Positions 9,193-18,249 of a stretch of DNA of 64,000 nt are shown in pieces (position 1 is the first letter of the stretch; each line of letters starts with the position of its first letter). A program made the position numbers and the translations under genes. Source of the stretch: Ceratodon purpureus (Eukaryota; Streptophyta; Bryopsida; Pseudoditrichales; Ditrichaceae); assembly GCA_014871385.1 (NCBI GenBank), contig CM026426.1:89352250-89416249 (forward strand), in the 5' to 3' direction. The notes beneath the pieces are model-generated. The model did not search any database and had not been told where the DNA came from. It saw nothing but the letters and a program-made list of their open reading frames with translations.

Positions 9193-12100
9193 ATGGCAGC
9201 CTCCGAGAGTAGGTAAGTTGTCAAGTCGGCTGTCCGCCTACGCTCCCCTTCTTTTGCCCTTCATGTTTTGTATTCTCTCGCATGGGTTTGTCCCTCCCGT
9301 CGGCTGTCCGCCGACGCCACCCCTTCTTTTGTCCTTCATGTTTCCGTTTTCTCGCATGGGTTTGTCCCGTGGCGTCGGCTGTCCGCCGACGCCACCCCTT
9401 CTTTTGCCCTTCATGTTTTGTATTCTCTCGCATGGAGTTGTTCCTCCCGCCGGCTGACCGCCGACGCCACCCCTTCTTTTGCCCTTCATGTTTTGTGTTC
9501 TCTCGCATGGGGTTGTTCCTCCCGTCGGCTGACCGCCGACGCCACCCCTTCTTTTGCCCTTCATGTTTTGTGTTCTCTCGCATGGGGTTGTTCCTCCCGT
9601 CGGCTGACCGCCGACGCCACCCCTTCTTTTGCCCTTCATGTTTTGTGTTCTCTCGCATGGGGTTGTTCCTCCCGTCGGCTGACCGCCGACGCCACCCTTT
9701 TCTGAGTCCTTCATTTTTCTATTTTTTCACATGGGTTATTCCCCCCGTCGGCTGTCCGCCGATGGGGAGGGCGTGTCCATCCGCCCCGTCGGCTGTTTGC
9801 CGATGGAGTGAGAATCTCATGGTCTAATCTTGTGATTCTTCTTTTGCAGGGCGATGGTCGACTCCACCGCAAAACCAAATGGGTTACGGTGGCTCTGTGA
9901 CAAGGTTGTTGATCCTGAAGTACAAATACGAGCACGGGGCTTGACACCGAGGGTGACATTCCTCGCTGATTCGAAGATAACGGAGTGGGGCATCACCTTG
10001 CGTGACACGCCCACGTCGCTGGGCTTCGTGACCAAAATAGGTCAGAAGCAAATGGCAGGTGGACCAAGATTTGAGATTATTGGAGCCAGGGAATGCGAGG
10101 ATAACGACAACGTGTGCTTGGTGTTTGCATCGGTTCCTGTCGCGGAGGGCACACCAGTGGACTGCTTTGCGGTTGTAATTCCGGTTGAGAAGTGCATGGA
10201 TGGCTTGTGCTCTAAAGAAGTACAGGATGCGGCTACTTGGGGCAGGGGCAAGAACATAGCTGTTGAACACATACTCGACGTGATTGATACGCTCGGGGAC
10301 AAAGTGATGGAAGCGAAGACGAAGAACTTGGTTAAGCCTTCAGCAAAGATAAGAGGCGGCCGCAAGTCTGCTGTAGAAGCGGGCACTGGTACAGTCACCC
10401 CCGAGACCGGAGAGACACAGACGACAGGGGAGTCATCGAGAAGGAAGAAGGGAAAGGCAGCGGCTGCTGAGGGCGAGGGTGGGAAGAAGAAAGGTGGGAA
10501 GAAGGAAGAGAAAAAGCAGACCGTGGCGGAAGCTCTCATGCTCGCAAACAATCTCACTTCCAAAACAAAGGACACCGACGTCCTTGCCATGTACCAGACG
10601 TTGGAGGAGGGACTTGGGCACTGCTTCCCCAACGGGCAACGTGCCCTTCCTTGTCAGATTCCATATAACAGGATACACATAGCTCCTGACGAATTTAAGT
10701 ACAGAGCGATATTCAGGAAGAGGCAGGATCAGATAAGTCTTTTCTACAAAGGACTTGGAGCAATCCGGAAGAAGCCCGAGCTGTACTGCCTTCCTATGAG
10801 TGGTGACCCCGGAGTAAAGGATCCAGTGACGGGCGAGATTAAGCTTAAAGGCTTGGAAGGACTTCATCGACCTCTGCCAGCCCTAAATGTCAAGTATTCA
10901 CTTACACTGGATGACGGCATATCTAAGCTGGTACCTTGGTATGAAGATGAGCTCATCCATTGGTACATAATTGGGGGCCAGCACACGTTTGAGGCTTGTC
11001 GAGAACTGGGAGAGAAGGAACCACTGGACTCTCCTATGCGGCAGTATTACCTTAACCACGATATCATTCCTGTATATGCTGATAACAAGGATATGCTGAG
11101 CAATCCGGAAGAAGCCCGAGCTGTACTGCCTTCCTATGAGTGGTGACCCCGGAGTAAAGGATCCAGTGACGGGCGAGATTAAGCTTAAAGGCTTGGAAGG
11201 ACTTCTTCGACCTCTGCCAGCCCTAAATGTCAAGTATTCACTTACACTGGATGACGGCACATCTAAGCTGGTACCTTGGTATGAAGATGAGCTCATCCAT
11301 TGGTACATAATTGGGGGCCAGCACACGTTTGAGGCTTGTCGAGAACTGGGAGAGAAGGAACCACTGGACTCTCCTATGCGGCAGTATTACCTTAACCACG
11401 ATATCATTCCTGTATATGCTGATAACAAGGATACCCTCATTAAGGTCTCTAACGCATTAAACATCGAGGTGAAGGATAAAGTTGCCGAAGTAAGTTTCAG
11501 CTGGCGAAGATGCGCGCCAAATGGATCGAGCGGGGGAGGATCGACAAGAAAGATGACTTCAGCGCATGGAAGGTAATTCACATCTTCCTCTTTTCCTGTT
11601 GTTTACATGTAGTTGAAAGTCGTCGGCGGACCGCCGACGCTCAAGTGGTTCTCCGTATTGTAGAAGTGGGATTTATTTATCAATGTCATTTTCTTCTTCC
11701 TTGCAGGAGTTCTGCAAGGAGTACCTCAGTCCGATTCTCGGAAAGTCCCCTACGTCCCAAACCTTCAAGCTGCCCTTAGTCTTCGTGTCCGAAGAAACAT
11801 ACAACGAGTGGCAACTGGTGTTTGACGCCTGGGAGGAGGGGAGGATCATCGGGGAGGACGGTTTGAAACCAGGATTTCCCCCAAAGCCAGCCCGCCGGGA
11901 CATAACACTCAACGACATGCAGTACGTGATCGGTCTTCGGGACCACGAATGCAAGAGGCTGGCCAAGGAAATTCTGGACCTTAAAGTGTACGTCAAGGTC
12001 ACTGGGAAAGAGGTGATTCAACGGGATGGAACATCATTGGAGAATTGGTGTAAGCATGTGAAATACGAGTATGTTGTCCAAAACGAGCTCATGTGTATTT

Positions 12101-14357
12101 ACAGGGGCTTTGCACTGAAGAAACCAGGGACTGGGAAGCATATTGAGTGGAGCATGGATGACTGGAATTCCCTTGAAGTCGAGAAGGGGTTCAATGATTC
12201 AATGATTAGTAATATTCGGGCTGACTTGGAAGATAGTCCTGAGGGGAAGGAGTGGCTTAAGGGACGGAATCATCCGCTCACTCCGTCGCACGGGCCAACA
12301 CCAGAATTCTTCAAAGACATTGTGCAAAAGTACTGGAAGTCGGGTGTGGACCAGTCTTCGCAGTCGTCTGTACAATTCGATGCGCGGATTGCACAGGACC
12401 TGGGTGAAGTGTGCACAACTCTTGACGTTCGCGGAGCATTCTCCTTCAACAAGGCGCAGTATAAGATGTTCGTGGTCTTTGGCTACAATCCAGCGGGAAA
12501 GGAGATGCCTAACATGCGACAACAACACATTATAACTGTCGCTGAGAGGATTCACCGTGAGGTAGAGGAGGAGGTCATTCTGGATGGGGAGGTAGATACA
12601 ATTAAGGTGAATAAGCTTGTCACCCCATCCTTGAGGCTACTCGATGCTGAGTGTAATCACACTCTTCAAGGCGTGTCAAGGCTGACGAGTAATTCGTCGA
12701 CGGTTCATACTATGCGGTACTTCCCTGATAGTTCCGCCGGGTTTCAAAGGAGTTCTCTCATCGACTCTAGACCCAAGGTTCATGTGTCCGTTATGTATCC
12801 AAGAACAACGCCCGGGGATGCATGGAATACCTTCTCGGACTTCACTGGTTTGAAACGTCCGCTTCCTCCCTATGTGGACGAAGGAGAAGATCATCTTGGG
12901 GAGGATTGGTCAAATGGACACTGCCACGCTAGTTACTCTTTCCTCCAATCTCTTCTGGAGAAAGCGATGCAGATTGAGGACGTTCGGGTGATCAATTGCT
13001 GGGGAGGGGGGAACGTCACGGCCCTCGCTCTGGTAAGTTACTGCAGTCTCTTCTGGTGCCTTTGCTGTTTGCTCACCGATCGTCGGCGGGCAGCCGACGC
13101 TGATTGAATCCTTTGTGTTTCTTGGGTAGAAGATTTCCTTAACCGTTTCGTCTTGTTCTGCTGCAGAAAAACCATTTGACTGTAATTGAGATCGTGCGTA
13201 CCGAGGAAGAGAGATACGAAGCGCACTGTCGGGTTCGGAATATGACGTTCATTCCGGGCGTTTATAACGTGCCCGTCCAAGCTTTAGTTCAGACCACGCA
13301 GTCTGGGGCCGGGCCGTCTGTCCCCGCCTCTGCTAGAGGCAGGACTGGCTCTCTCACGGCTGCCGACTTGGGTGTGAATGCGGAGGAGGCCCATTTGGTC
13401 GGGAAGGGTGGATGTATGGGTTCGGGGAAGACTGCGGGGGTTCGCTCACAGAGTTATCTGGACTCCGACGACGATGTCGACGAGGAGCAACCAGATGTAC
13501 CCGACCCAGACGTTGAAGATGAAGCTGGAGATGCTGAGGAACAGCCAAGAAACGAGGACGACCAAGCTGAGGCTTTCATTCCAACTAGAGATGCAGAGGT
13601 AGAGGACCGAGACACGGAGGACTTAGACTATGAACCAGAACCCGACGTATTACCACTGGAAGAATCGAATCCTCGTTACGTGAACCCACCGCTGTCGCAA
13701 GTTGTACGGGAGACCGGAACTGACTCCCTCAGCTTCGGTATTATTTCTCCTACATTTCAAGAGCAGGAGACTCCTCCCGCCGAGCGAGAACGTGATTTAG
13801 ACCAGGCGGGGCATCCAAAGAAGATGCAGGTTCCTCTAGCATCGAGGCCTGACGATGAAGTGGTTCTCCGTGTCCAGAAGCCAACCCAGGAGCCTGCAGT
13901 GAGCATTGAAGGGCATGTTCCTCCTGCTGCCGTCGGCGGGCAGCCGACGGCAGACGAGCAAACCTCATCTAACCCCTCTGCCAAGACCAAGTTGACAGGG
14001 AAGTCAATCGCATTCGTCACTCAAGGTGTGAAGGGCGCAACTCGGATGATTGGCCCGGATGAGAACCCTCTGGTTAAGACACGATCAATGAAGAGAAGTA
14101 AGACCGATGGTACTGCGTAGGATTCCTCTCTTGTGGGTAACTTATCCCGTGATTCCTCAGGGGTTCAGGAAGGGGAGGAGTCCTCTGGGAAGGGCAAACG
14201 GAAGGCTGCTTCGAAGAAGACTTCCTCCAAGAAGGGCACATCTGGGGATCTGCTCATGAGTCCCAGGAATGTGGACGCTCCAGAGGACGTTCTGTCACCT
14301 GTGCGGGCATCCAAACGGGAGCCTAGGCTGAAGAAGCACAAAGGTGGAGGTCAGTGA
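9193..14357 (+). CDS. Multi-exon gene with ParB/sulfiredoxin-like segment, damaged copy
   Basis: Proposed exons start 9193-9212 and 9850 onward (intron 9213-9849, GTAAGT...TTTTGCAG, in frame), with further introns at 11573-11706 and 13033-13166. Exon 2 has a Lys-rich linker (KKKGGKKEEKK), then a segment with WYIIGGQHTFEACREL and DIIPVYADN that resembles a ParB/sulfiredoxin-like fold; this is inference. The last exon is acidic, then basic. Three lesions are visible. A 336-bp tandem duplication (10758-11433) shifts the frame. The string GTAAGTTTCAG (11490-11500) shifts it again. An in-frame TAG (14118-14120) precedes 78 open codons ending TGA 14355-14357. With those aside the frame is coherent over about 1200 codons. 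VGGQPT (13932-13948) is an encoded palindrome. Confidence 0.6.
9225..9804. repeat. 75-bp tandem array carrying nine palindromic elements, in intron 1
   Basis: Palindromes start at 9225, 9299, 9374, 9449, 9524, 9599, 9674, 9747 and 9788. The middle six are spaced exactly 75 bp. The unit also contains CCACCCCTTCTTTTG and TTCTCTCGCATGG strings. Arms are GTCGGC/GCCGAC with TGTCC or TGACC centres; the first and the last two copies carry arm or centre changes. Because 75 is a multiple of three, frames stay open on both strands and give artefactual 25-residue repeats. The array lies wholly within the proposed first intron (9213-9849). Confidence 0.85.
10758..11433. repeat. 336-bp tandem duplication within a gene
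   Basis: 10758-11093 and 11098-11433 are nearly identical; I see two mismatches. They are separated by the 4-bp filler TGCT. The 340-bp period is not a multiple of three, so the second copy is out of frame. It duplicates the segment containing the GGQHT motif. This is a recent event or an assembly artefact. Confidence 0.9.
11490..11500 (+). other. GTAAGTTTCAG: intron-like 11-mer at a frame break
   Basis: Donor-like GTAAGT runs directly into acceptor-like TTCAG. Upstream, the frame encodes KVAE. Skipping these 11 bases gives LAKMRAKWIERGRIDKK, which leads in frame to the next consensus donor at 11573. Spliceosomal introns this short are not known, so an intron that lost its interior is the simplest reading. 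Confidence 0.5.
11622..11638. repeat. Palindromic element inside an intron
   Basis: GTCGGC-GGACC-GCCGAC lies 49 bases into the 134-bp intron 11573-11706. Confidence 0.9.
13082..13098. repeat. Palindromic element inside an intron
   Basis: GTCGGC-GGGCA-GCCGAC lies 49 bases into the 134-bp intron 13033-13166, the same offset as in intron 11573-11706. Confidence 0.9.
13932..13948. repeat. Palindromic element in coding sequence
   Basis: GTCGGC-GGGCA-GCCGAC, codon-aligned on the plus strand, encoding VGGQPT in the acidic C-terminal exon. Confidence 0.9.
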
Positions 14358-14458
14358 ATCAGGCGGTGGCCCAGTCCATCTTTTAAATGCCTACATTGAT
14401 AATTTATTGTAGTGATCGGGCGCTAGGATTGTGTTAGATGTTTGTACTGCCAAATATG

Positions 14459-14464
14459 AATAAA
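14459..14464 (+). terminator. Possible polyadenylation signal AATAAA
   Basis: AATAAA about 100 bp after the TGA at 14357, in an AT-rich stretch, consistent with the 3' end of the preceding gene. Confidence 0.4.
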
Positions 14465-14521
14465 TTTTCGGTAAATGCCAAGTTGTACGCTTTCCTTTTT
14501 TTCAAATAATGTTGCTTGCAA

Positions 14522-14538
14522 GTCGGCTGTCCGCCGAC
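14522..14538. repeat. Palindromic element, upstream of a HAD unit
   Basis: GTCGGC-TGTCC-GCCGAC, between the 3' end of the ParB-like gene and the first FCP1-like exon. Confidence 0.9.
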
Positions 14539-14580
14539 CGTCATCCTAACCGTCACGTTTGTCCTCTGCTTCGTTTTCTG

Positions 14581-15359
14581 TCACTCCAAAGTCCGTGGAC
14601 AAGGAAGTCCATGGAAAACTTCACGAAGATAGACCCAGTGCAGTTCTGGAGCAGGGACCTCCACCTCTGAATCCACTTCACATAGCCCCGGAACAGGCTG
14701 GTACTCAGGTACACGATCCAGTGCTGAAGTACTTTCTGGTTCTGGATATTAACGGCCTGCTATTAGTCCAGACGAAGCAGGGTACTAGGTGGAATACTAA
14801 ACTTAGACCGGGTTTAGAGAAGTTCCTAGAGTTCTGCCTGGACAATTTCGAGGTGGTCTTCTGGAGCTGCGTTCAGGAAAAGAGGTTCCAGATTCTGTAG
14901 ACAGCGTTGCAGCAGCGCTGTCCTCGTCTAGATGCCGAAGTGCGCTACAAGTTCGACCAGAGTTTCTGCGAGACTTGCGTACATAAGGCTAGTAGGGAGT
15001 TTTATTTGAAGAGACTCCAGACCCTCTTTGACCTCGATGACGGGCTGAAGGGGACGGGGGCGTCTTCAATTAATACTCTCTTGGTTGATGATTCCCCTTA
15101 TAAGAATGTTGCAAACACTCCTTGGAACGCTGTGCACCCTACACCATATACCTTCGAGTCGAAGGAGTCGGAAAATAAGAGGAATTATCTGCTTGGAGAA
15201 TTGATTCCTTGGCTTACCAGTTTGAAAGAATCCAAACTCCCCGTGCCCGAGTACTGCCAGAAACACTCCGAATTCGGTCAGCGTCGTCTGTTTCCGGGGG
15301 ATGAAGCTTATAGTCTCTTCTCTCCACACATTGATTGCCCTAAACGAAAGAGAACATAG
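14581..15359 (+). CDS. FCP1/HAD phosphatase-like protein, first unit, in-frame TAG
   Basis: The frame is open across 14559-15359 except for TAG at 14898-14900. It has HAD landmarks in FCP1/NIF order: motif I as YFLVLDINGLLL, then LRPGLEKFLEFC, then VVFWSCVQEK, then the late motif NTLLVDDSPYKN. In active FCP1-type enzymes motif I is DxDxT/V with two aspartates; here the second is Asn, so loss of phosphatase activity is likely. The TAG follows EKRFQIL, where the neighbouring paralogue continues without a break. A possible acceptor precedes 14581 and no in-frame ATG is nearby, so this may be a downstream exon. It ends with two adjacent TAGs (15357-15362). The AATAAA at 15448 suggests its own transcript end. 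Confidence 0.65.
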
Positions 15360-15399
15360 TAGATGTAGAAACTGTTTTAGAGAGCATGCACATGATTCA

Positions 15400-15416
15400 G
15401 TCGGCTGCCCGCCGAT
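15400..15416. repeat. Palindromic element between HAD units
   Basis: GTCGGC-TGCCC-GCCGAT, with a last-base variant, just after the first FCP1-like unit. Confidence 0.85.
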
Positions 15417-15447
15417 GGGATCTTCATGTATTTAGACTTTTTCAGTA

Positions 15448-15453
15448 AATAAA
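15448..15453 (+). terminator. Possible polyadenylation signal AATAAA
   Basis: AATAAA about 90 bp after the first FCP1-like frame, in AT-rich DNA. Confidence 0.4.
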
Positions 15454-15616
15454 ATTTTCCTCCTTTTAAATATATGAGAATGGAACTCAGTGTCGAGACA
15501 GTGTATTCTGTCGTGGGTGTCTTATTGTATCTCCATTTGTACACTAGAGCAAGTATGAATTGTGAGCATGCGATTGATCACCCATGTTTTCTTGGAATTT
15601 GTCCTTCATTTTTCAG

Positions 15617-16714
15617 GAGTCACTGGAGGATGACGCTGAAATTGAAGTGCACCAGGGACCTTCCCTTCTTAGTATGCTCTTGGAGGAGTACCCAACATCT
15701 CCTGATGGTGATGCTCACAGAGAAGAGTCTCCGGGAGCGGAAGCCGAGAATGAAAGTGATGGGGAGGACGAGTACGACTATCCAGTCGGCGGGCCGCCGA
15801 CGCTGTCTGCTGCACATAGCTCTGGCCGGTGTGCGATGGCTTCCACCTCGTTCGTCGAGACCAACGTCGCGATCCCGCGCACCGGTTCCCCGCGCGATGA
15901 TTCCGTCAGTGTCAGCACTGATATTATTGCGCGTAATATTGAGGTACCTCTCCAACGATACTACCTTGTCCTTGACATTAAGGGATTGCTCATCGCGGAG
16001 CACCACGGGTATATCGGTGATGACCAGAAGACAAAAATTCATATCCGGGCTAGACCAGGACTTCTTTCATTTCTAGAGTTCTGCACGGCGAATTTCGAGG
16101 TAGTCTTTTGGTCCACGGTTTCTGAAAAGAATCTCGATCGTCACTTCCAGAAGCTGTTAGCCATTCATCCTTTGCTCAGGAGCAATTACAGACGCCTTCC
16201 AGGATTCTGGTGTGATATCTCAACAAGGACTAATCCGAATGGGAAACGGGAGTACTTGTTGAAGCGTCTGGATAGACTTTTCTGCGACACTAGGCTACTG
16301 GCTCGATCAGGTGCCACTGTCCAGAATACCCTACTGGTAGACGACCGCCCTTATAGGAATGTACTTAATCATCCATTTAGCGCTGTCCATCCGAACTCTT
16401 TTTTTTGGGACTCTGCAGAGTGCAAAGAACCTCAACCCACCCCCAATCCCTATTTAACTAGGGTAGTTACACCATTCCTTGCAGAACTTAAGCAGTCTGG
16501 ATTGGATGTCCAGGAGTATTGTAGGAAGAATTCTAGCGTGGGGAAGCCACGTCTTTTTCCAGAATCTCGCGAATACCAGAAGTATAGGGAGGTTATTCCT
16601 TCTCATGCATGCGGGTTTGACGTCCCGGGTAATCCTGGATCTTGGTTTGTGAATTTACCTTGTCCTCCGGAGGCCCCTGGTAGTTCCATCATCGGCGGGC
16701 AGCCGACTGATTAG
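15617..16714 (+). CDS. FCP1/HAD phosphatase-like protein, second unit
   Basis: This exon follows a clear acceptor (TTTTTCAG, ending 15616) and runs to TAG 16712-16714, about 365 residues. HAD/FCP1 landmarks are YLVLDIKGLLI (motif I), RARPGLLSFLEFC, VVFWSTVSEKN, and NTLLVDDRPYRN near the end of the domain. In motif I the usual second aspartate is Lys (DIK), so catalysis is doubtful and a binding role is more likely. An acidic N-terminal region precedes the domain. Two encoded palindromes are present: VGGPPT (15785-15801) in the N-terminal region, and IGGQPTD as the last residues (16691-16707). It is a paralogue of the unit 1 kb upstream. Upstream exons are not identified. Confidence 0.75.
   Translation, partial: ESLEDDAEIEVHQGPSLLSMLLEEYPTSPDGDAHREESPGAEAENESDGEDEYDYPVGGPPTLSAAHSSGRCAMASTSFVETNVAIPRTGSPRDDSVSVSTDIIARNIEVPLQRYYLVLDIKGLLIAEHHGYIGDDQKTKIHIRARPGLLSFLEFCTANFEVVFWSTVSEKNLDRHFQKLLAIHPLLRSNYRRLPGFWCDISTRTNPNGKREYLLKRLDRLFCDTRLLARSGATVQNTLLVDDRPYRNVLNHPFSAVHPNSFFWDSAECKEPQPTPNPYLTRVVTPFLAELKQSGLDVQEYCRKNSSVGKPRLFPESREYQKYREVIPSHACGFDVPGNPGSWFVNLPCPPEAPGSSIIGGQPTD
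15785..15801. repeat. Palindromic element in coding sequence
   Basis: GTCGGC-GGGCC-GCCGAC, codon-aligned, encoding VGGPPT in the second FCP1-like unit. Confidence 0.9.
16691..16707. repeat. Palindromic element at a protein C-terminus
   Basis: ATCGGC-GGGCA-GCCGAC, codon-aligned, encoding IGGQPT just before the terminal Asp and TAG of the second FCP1-like unit. Confidence 0.9.
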
Positions 16715-16924
16715 AGCCTTTATCAGCGGCGCCACTAGTTTTAAAAATCACATATGATACTCTGCACTCTTTAGTTTAATACGCTAAGACTGTTCCCTTT
16801 CTGAACTTCCCTGCACCACACAATTGTTTCCAGTGCTGCAATTCGGTACTTCTTTTTGTAGATGCATGCATGACATTTCACTTGCTGCACATTTACCTTT
16901 GAGGTTTCTTCAATGCATCGTTTT

Positions 16925-16941
16925 GTTGGCGGGTCGCCGAC
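16925..16941. repeat. Palindromic element, probably intronic
   Basis: GTTGGC-GGGTC-GCCGAC, with one arm mismatch, about 80 bp before the acceptor of the third FCP1-like exon. Confidence 0.8.
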
Positions 16942-17023
16942 GACTTTGAATGTAGTCCATTTCTTTCATGTACTTCGTCCTGTTCCTTGATTTCCTTCAC
17001 TGATTGCATTTCATATTCTTCAG

Positions 17024-17701
17024 GGTTCCTCGTTTTATTTCAAATGCCTTCACGGTCCACCTCATCATGTCAAGAAATGTATTGTCCTATGCGTCAATGG
17101 CCTTCTCTGCTATGTGGATCCCAGGATAGAAGCTTTGCCATGGGATACGCATCGGAATGTAGTGAAGCGCCCAGGTTTGAAGAAGCTTTTCGACATGCTT
17201 TTCTTGCATTTCCATGTTGGTCTGTGGTCGAAGATGCCCTTGGGAGAACTGAAGCCTTTACTCACACATATTCTGTTGGCCGGTGTAATGGAGAGGCTGT
17301 CCTTCGTGTATAGCAAAAGTGACCTTATCGACCGGGAGAATTTCCCCTGGAGTTATAAGACGTTAGGTCAAGTTTGCTCCAAGGTACAGTCTAGAAACGT
17401 CTGCAAACTAGATCAGGTGCTATTTGTGGATGTTGACCCGAGGTCATTGAGGAGGACACCAAACTGTATGTGCTACATTCCTTGGCCTTTCCAGGGTCAT
17501 CTAAACTTTCCGAACGATGACGGCGTTATACCTAACATTGCTACAGATATCCTTCCTCTGGTTTATCCCTTGCACAAGTTCGGATCTGTACCAAAGTATA
17601 TGGCGCAGGCGTGTAGGCCGGGGCAAGTGCACTGGGCAATTGAAGCTGCGAGAAAGTTTGGACGTGCACGAGTGGACTGGACTGGAGTTTGCTGGGACTG
17701 A
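17024..17701 (+). CDS. FCP1/HAD phosphatase-like protein, third and most degenerate unit
   Basis: The exon follows acceptor TTCTTCAG (ending 17023) and is open to TGA 17699-17701, about 225 residues. The layout matches the two upstream units: a hydrophobic strand with CIVLCVNGLL in place of motif I, then RPGLKKLFDMLFLHFHVGLW, then QVLFVDVDPRSLRR in place of the late acidic motif. The nucleophilic aspartate of motif I is Cys and the second is Asn, so a HAD phosphatase reaction is not expected. Its divergence suggests an older duplicate. A start codon is not evident in this exon, so upstream exons should exist within 16.7-17.0 kb or further away. Palindromes flank it on both sides. Confidence 0.6.
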   Translation, partial: GSSFYFKCLHGPPHHVKKCIVLCVNGLLCYVDPRIEALPWDTHRNVVKRPGLKKLFDMLFLHFHVGLWSKMPLGELKPLLTHILLAGVMERLSFVYSKSDLIDRENFPWSYKTLGQVCSKVQSRNVCKLDQVLFVDVDPRSLRRTPNCMCYIPWPFQGHLNFPNDDGVIPNIATDILPLVYPLHKFGSVPKYMAQACRPGQVHWAIEAARKFGRARVDWTGVCWD

Positions 17702-17767
17702 GTTAGGCGGACTTTTTCGCCTACAACTTGCACTTCTTCCCTCCTCCTGACCAACAGAACACCTTCC

Positions 17768-17784
17768 ATCGGCTGCCCGCCGAC
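17768..17784. repeat. Palindromic element, downstream of the third HAD unit
   Basis: ATCGGC-TGCCC-GCCGAC, 67 bp after the TGA. Confidence 0.85.
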
Positions 17785-17988
17785 TTGGTCCACCCGTTTG
17801 TGCGGCCTTCAAATATATGATTTACTCATTGACCTTACGGCTATGCTTTCAGGGAAATAGTTTTCCGAGTAGGTTATAATGTGATAGGATTTACGTCAAC
17901 TTGGTACATAGTGCTGGGTGTAGACTTAATGTTGTAGGACTTCATGACTCAAAGTGCTACGGGACTAGTTAGTTTAGCGTGTTCTATT

Positions 17989-18005
17989 ATCGGCGGGTCG
18001 CCGAC
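17989..18005. repeat. Palindromic element, intergenic
   Basis: ATCGGC-GGGTC-GCCGAC. Confidence 0.85.
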
Positions 18006-18213
18006 TCTGTATTGTACATTTCATTACTTGAATCAACATGATATTCTTTAAAGTATTCATTGTAACTCTTATTCTACATTATATGTCGCAATCTTTGGGT
18101 TCATATATCCATCACTGGCAAATTCCGCCCATGCACATCTCGATGTCCAGTTTTGCATTCCATATTCTGTGGTATTCATGTACAATGACACTGTTCATCT
18201 GTGGTCTCCATCC

Positions 18214-18230
18214 ATCGGCGGTCCGCTGAG
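18214..18230. repeat. Last, degenerate palindromic element
   Basis: ATCGGC-GGTCC-GCTGAG. No further member was found in the remaining 45 kb. Confidence 0.6.
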
Positions 18231-18249
18231 TTCGCATTGGTCATTTTTG

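Noticed and set aside
9225..9804. CRISPR-like array
   Set aside because: The whole 75-bp unit repeats, so there are no unique spacers, and the surrounding genes are eukaryotic and intron-containing.
9221..9827. Long frames on both strands encoding 25-residue repeats
   Set aside because: They arise because the 75-bp tandem unit is a multiple of three; the array lies inside an intron and frames are open on both strands at once.
14581..17701. Active CTD phosphatases
   Set aside because: Motif I lacks the second catalytic aspartate in all three units and the first in one.
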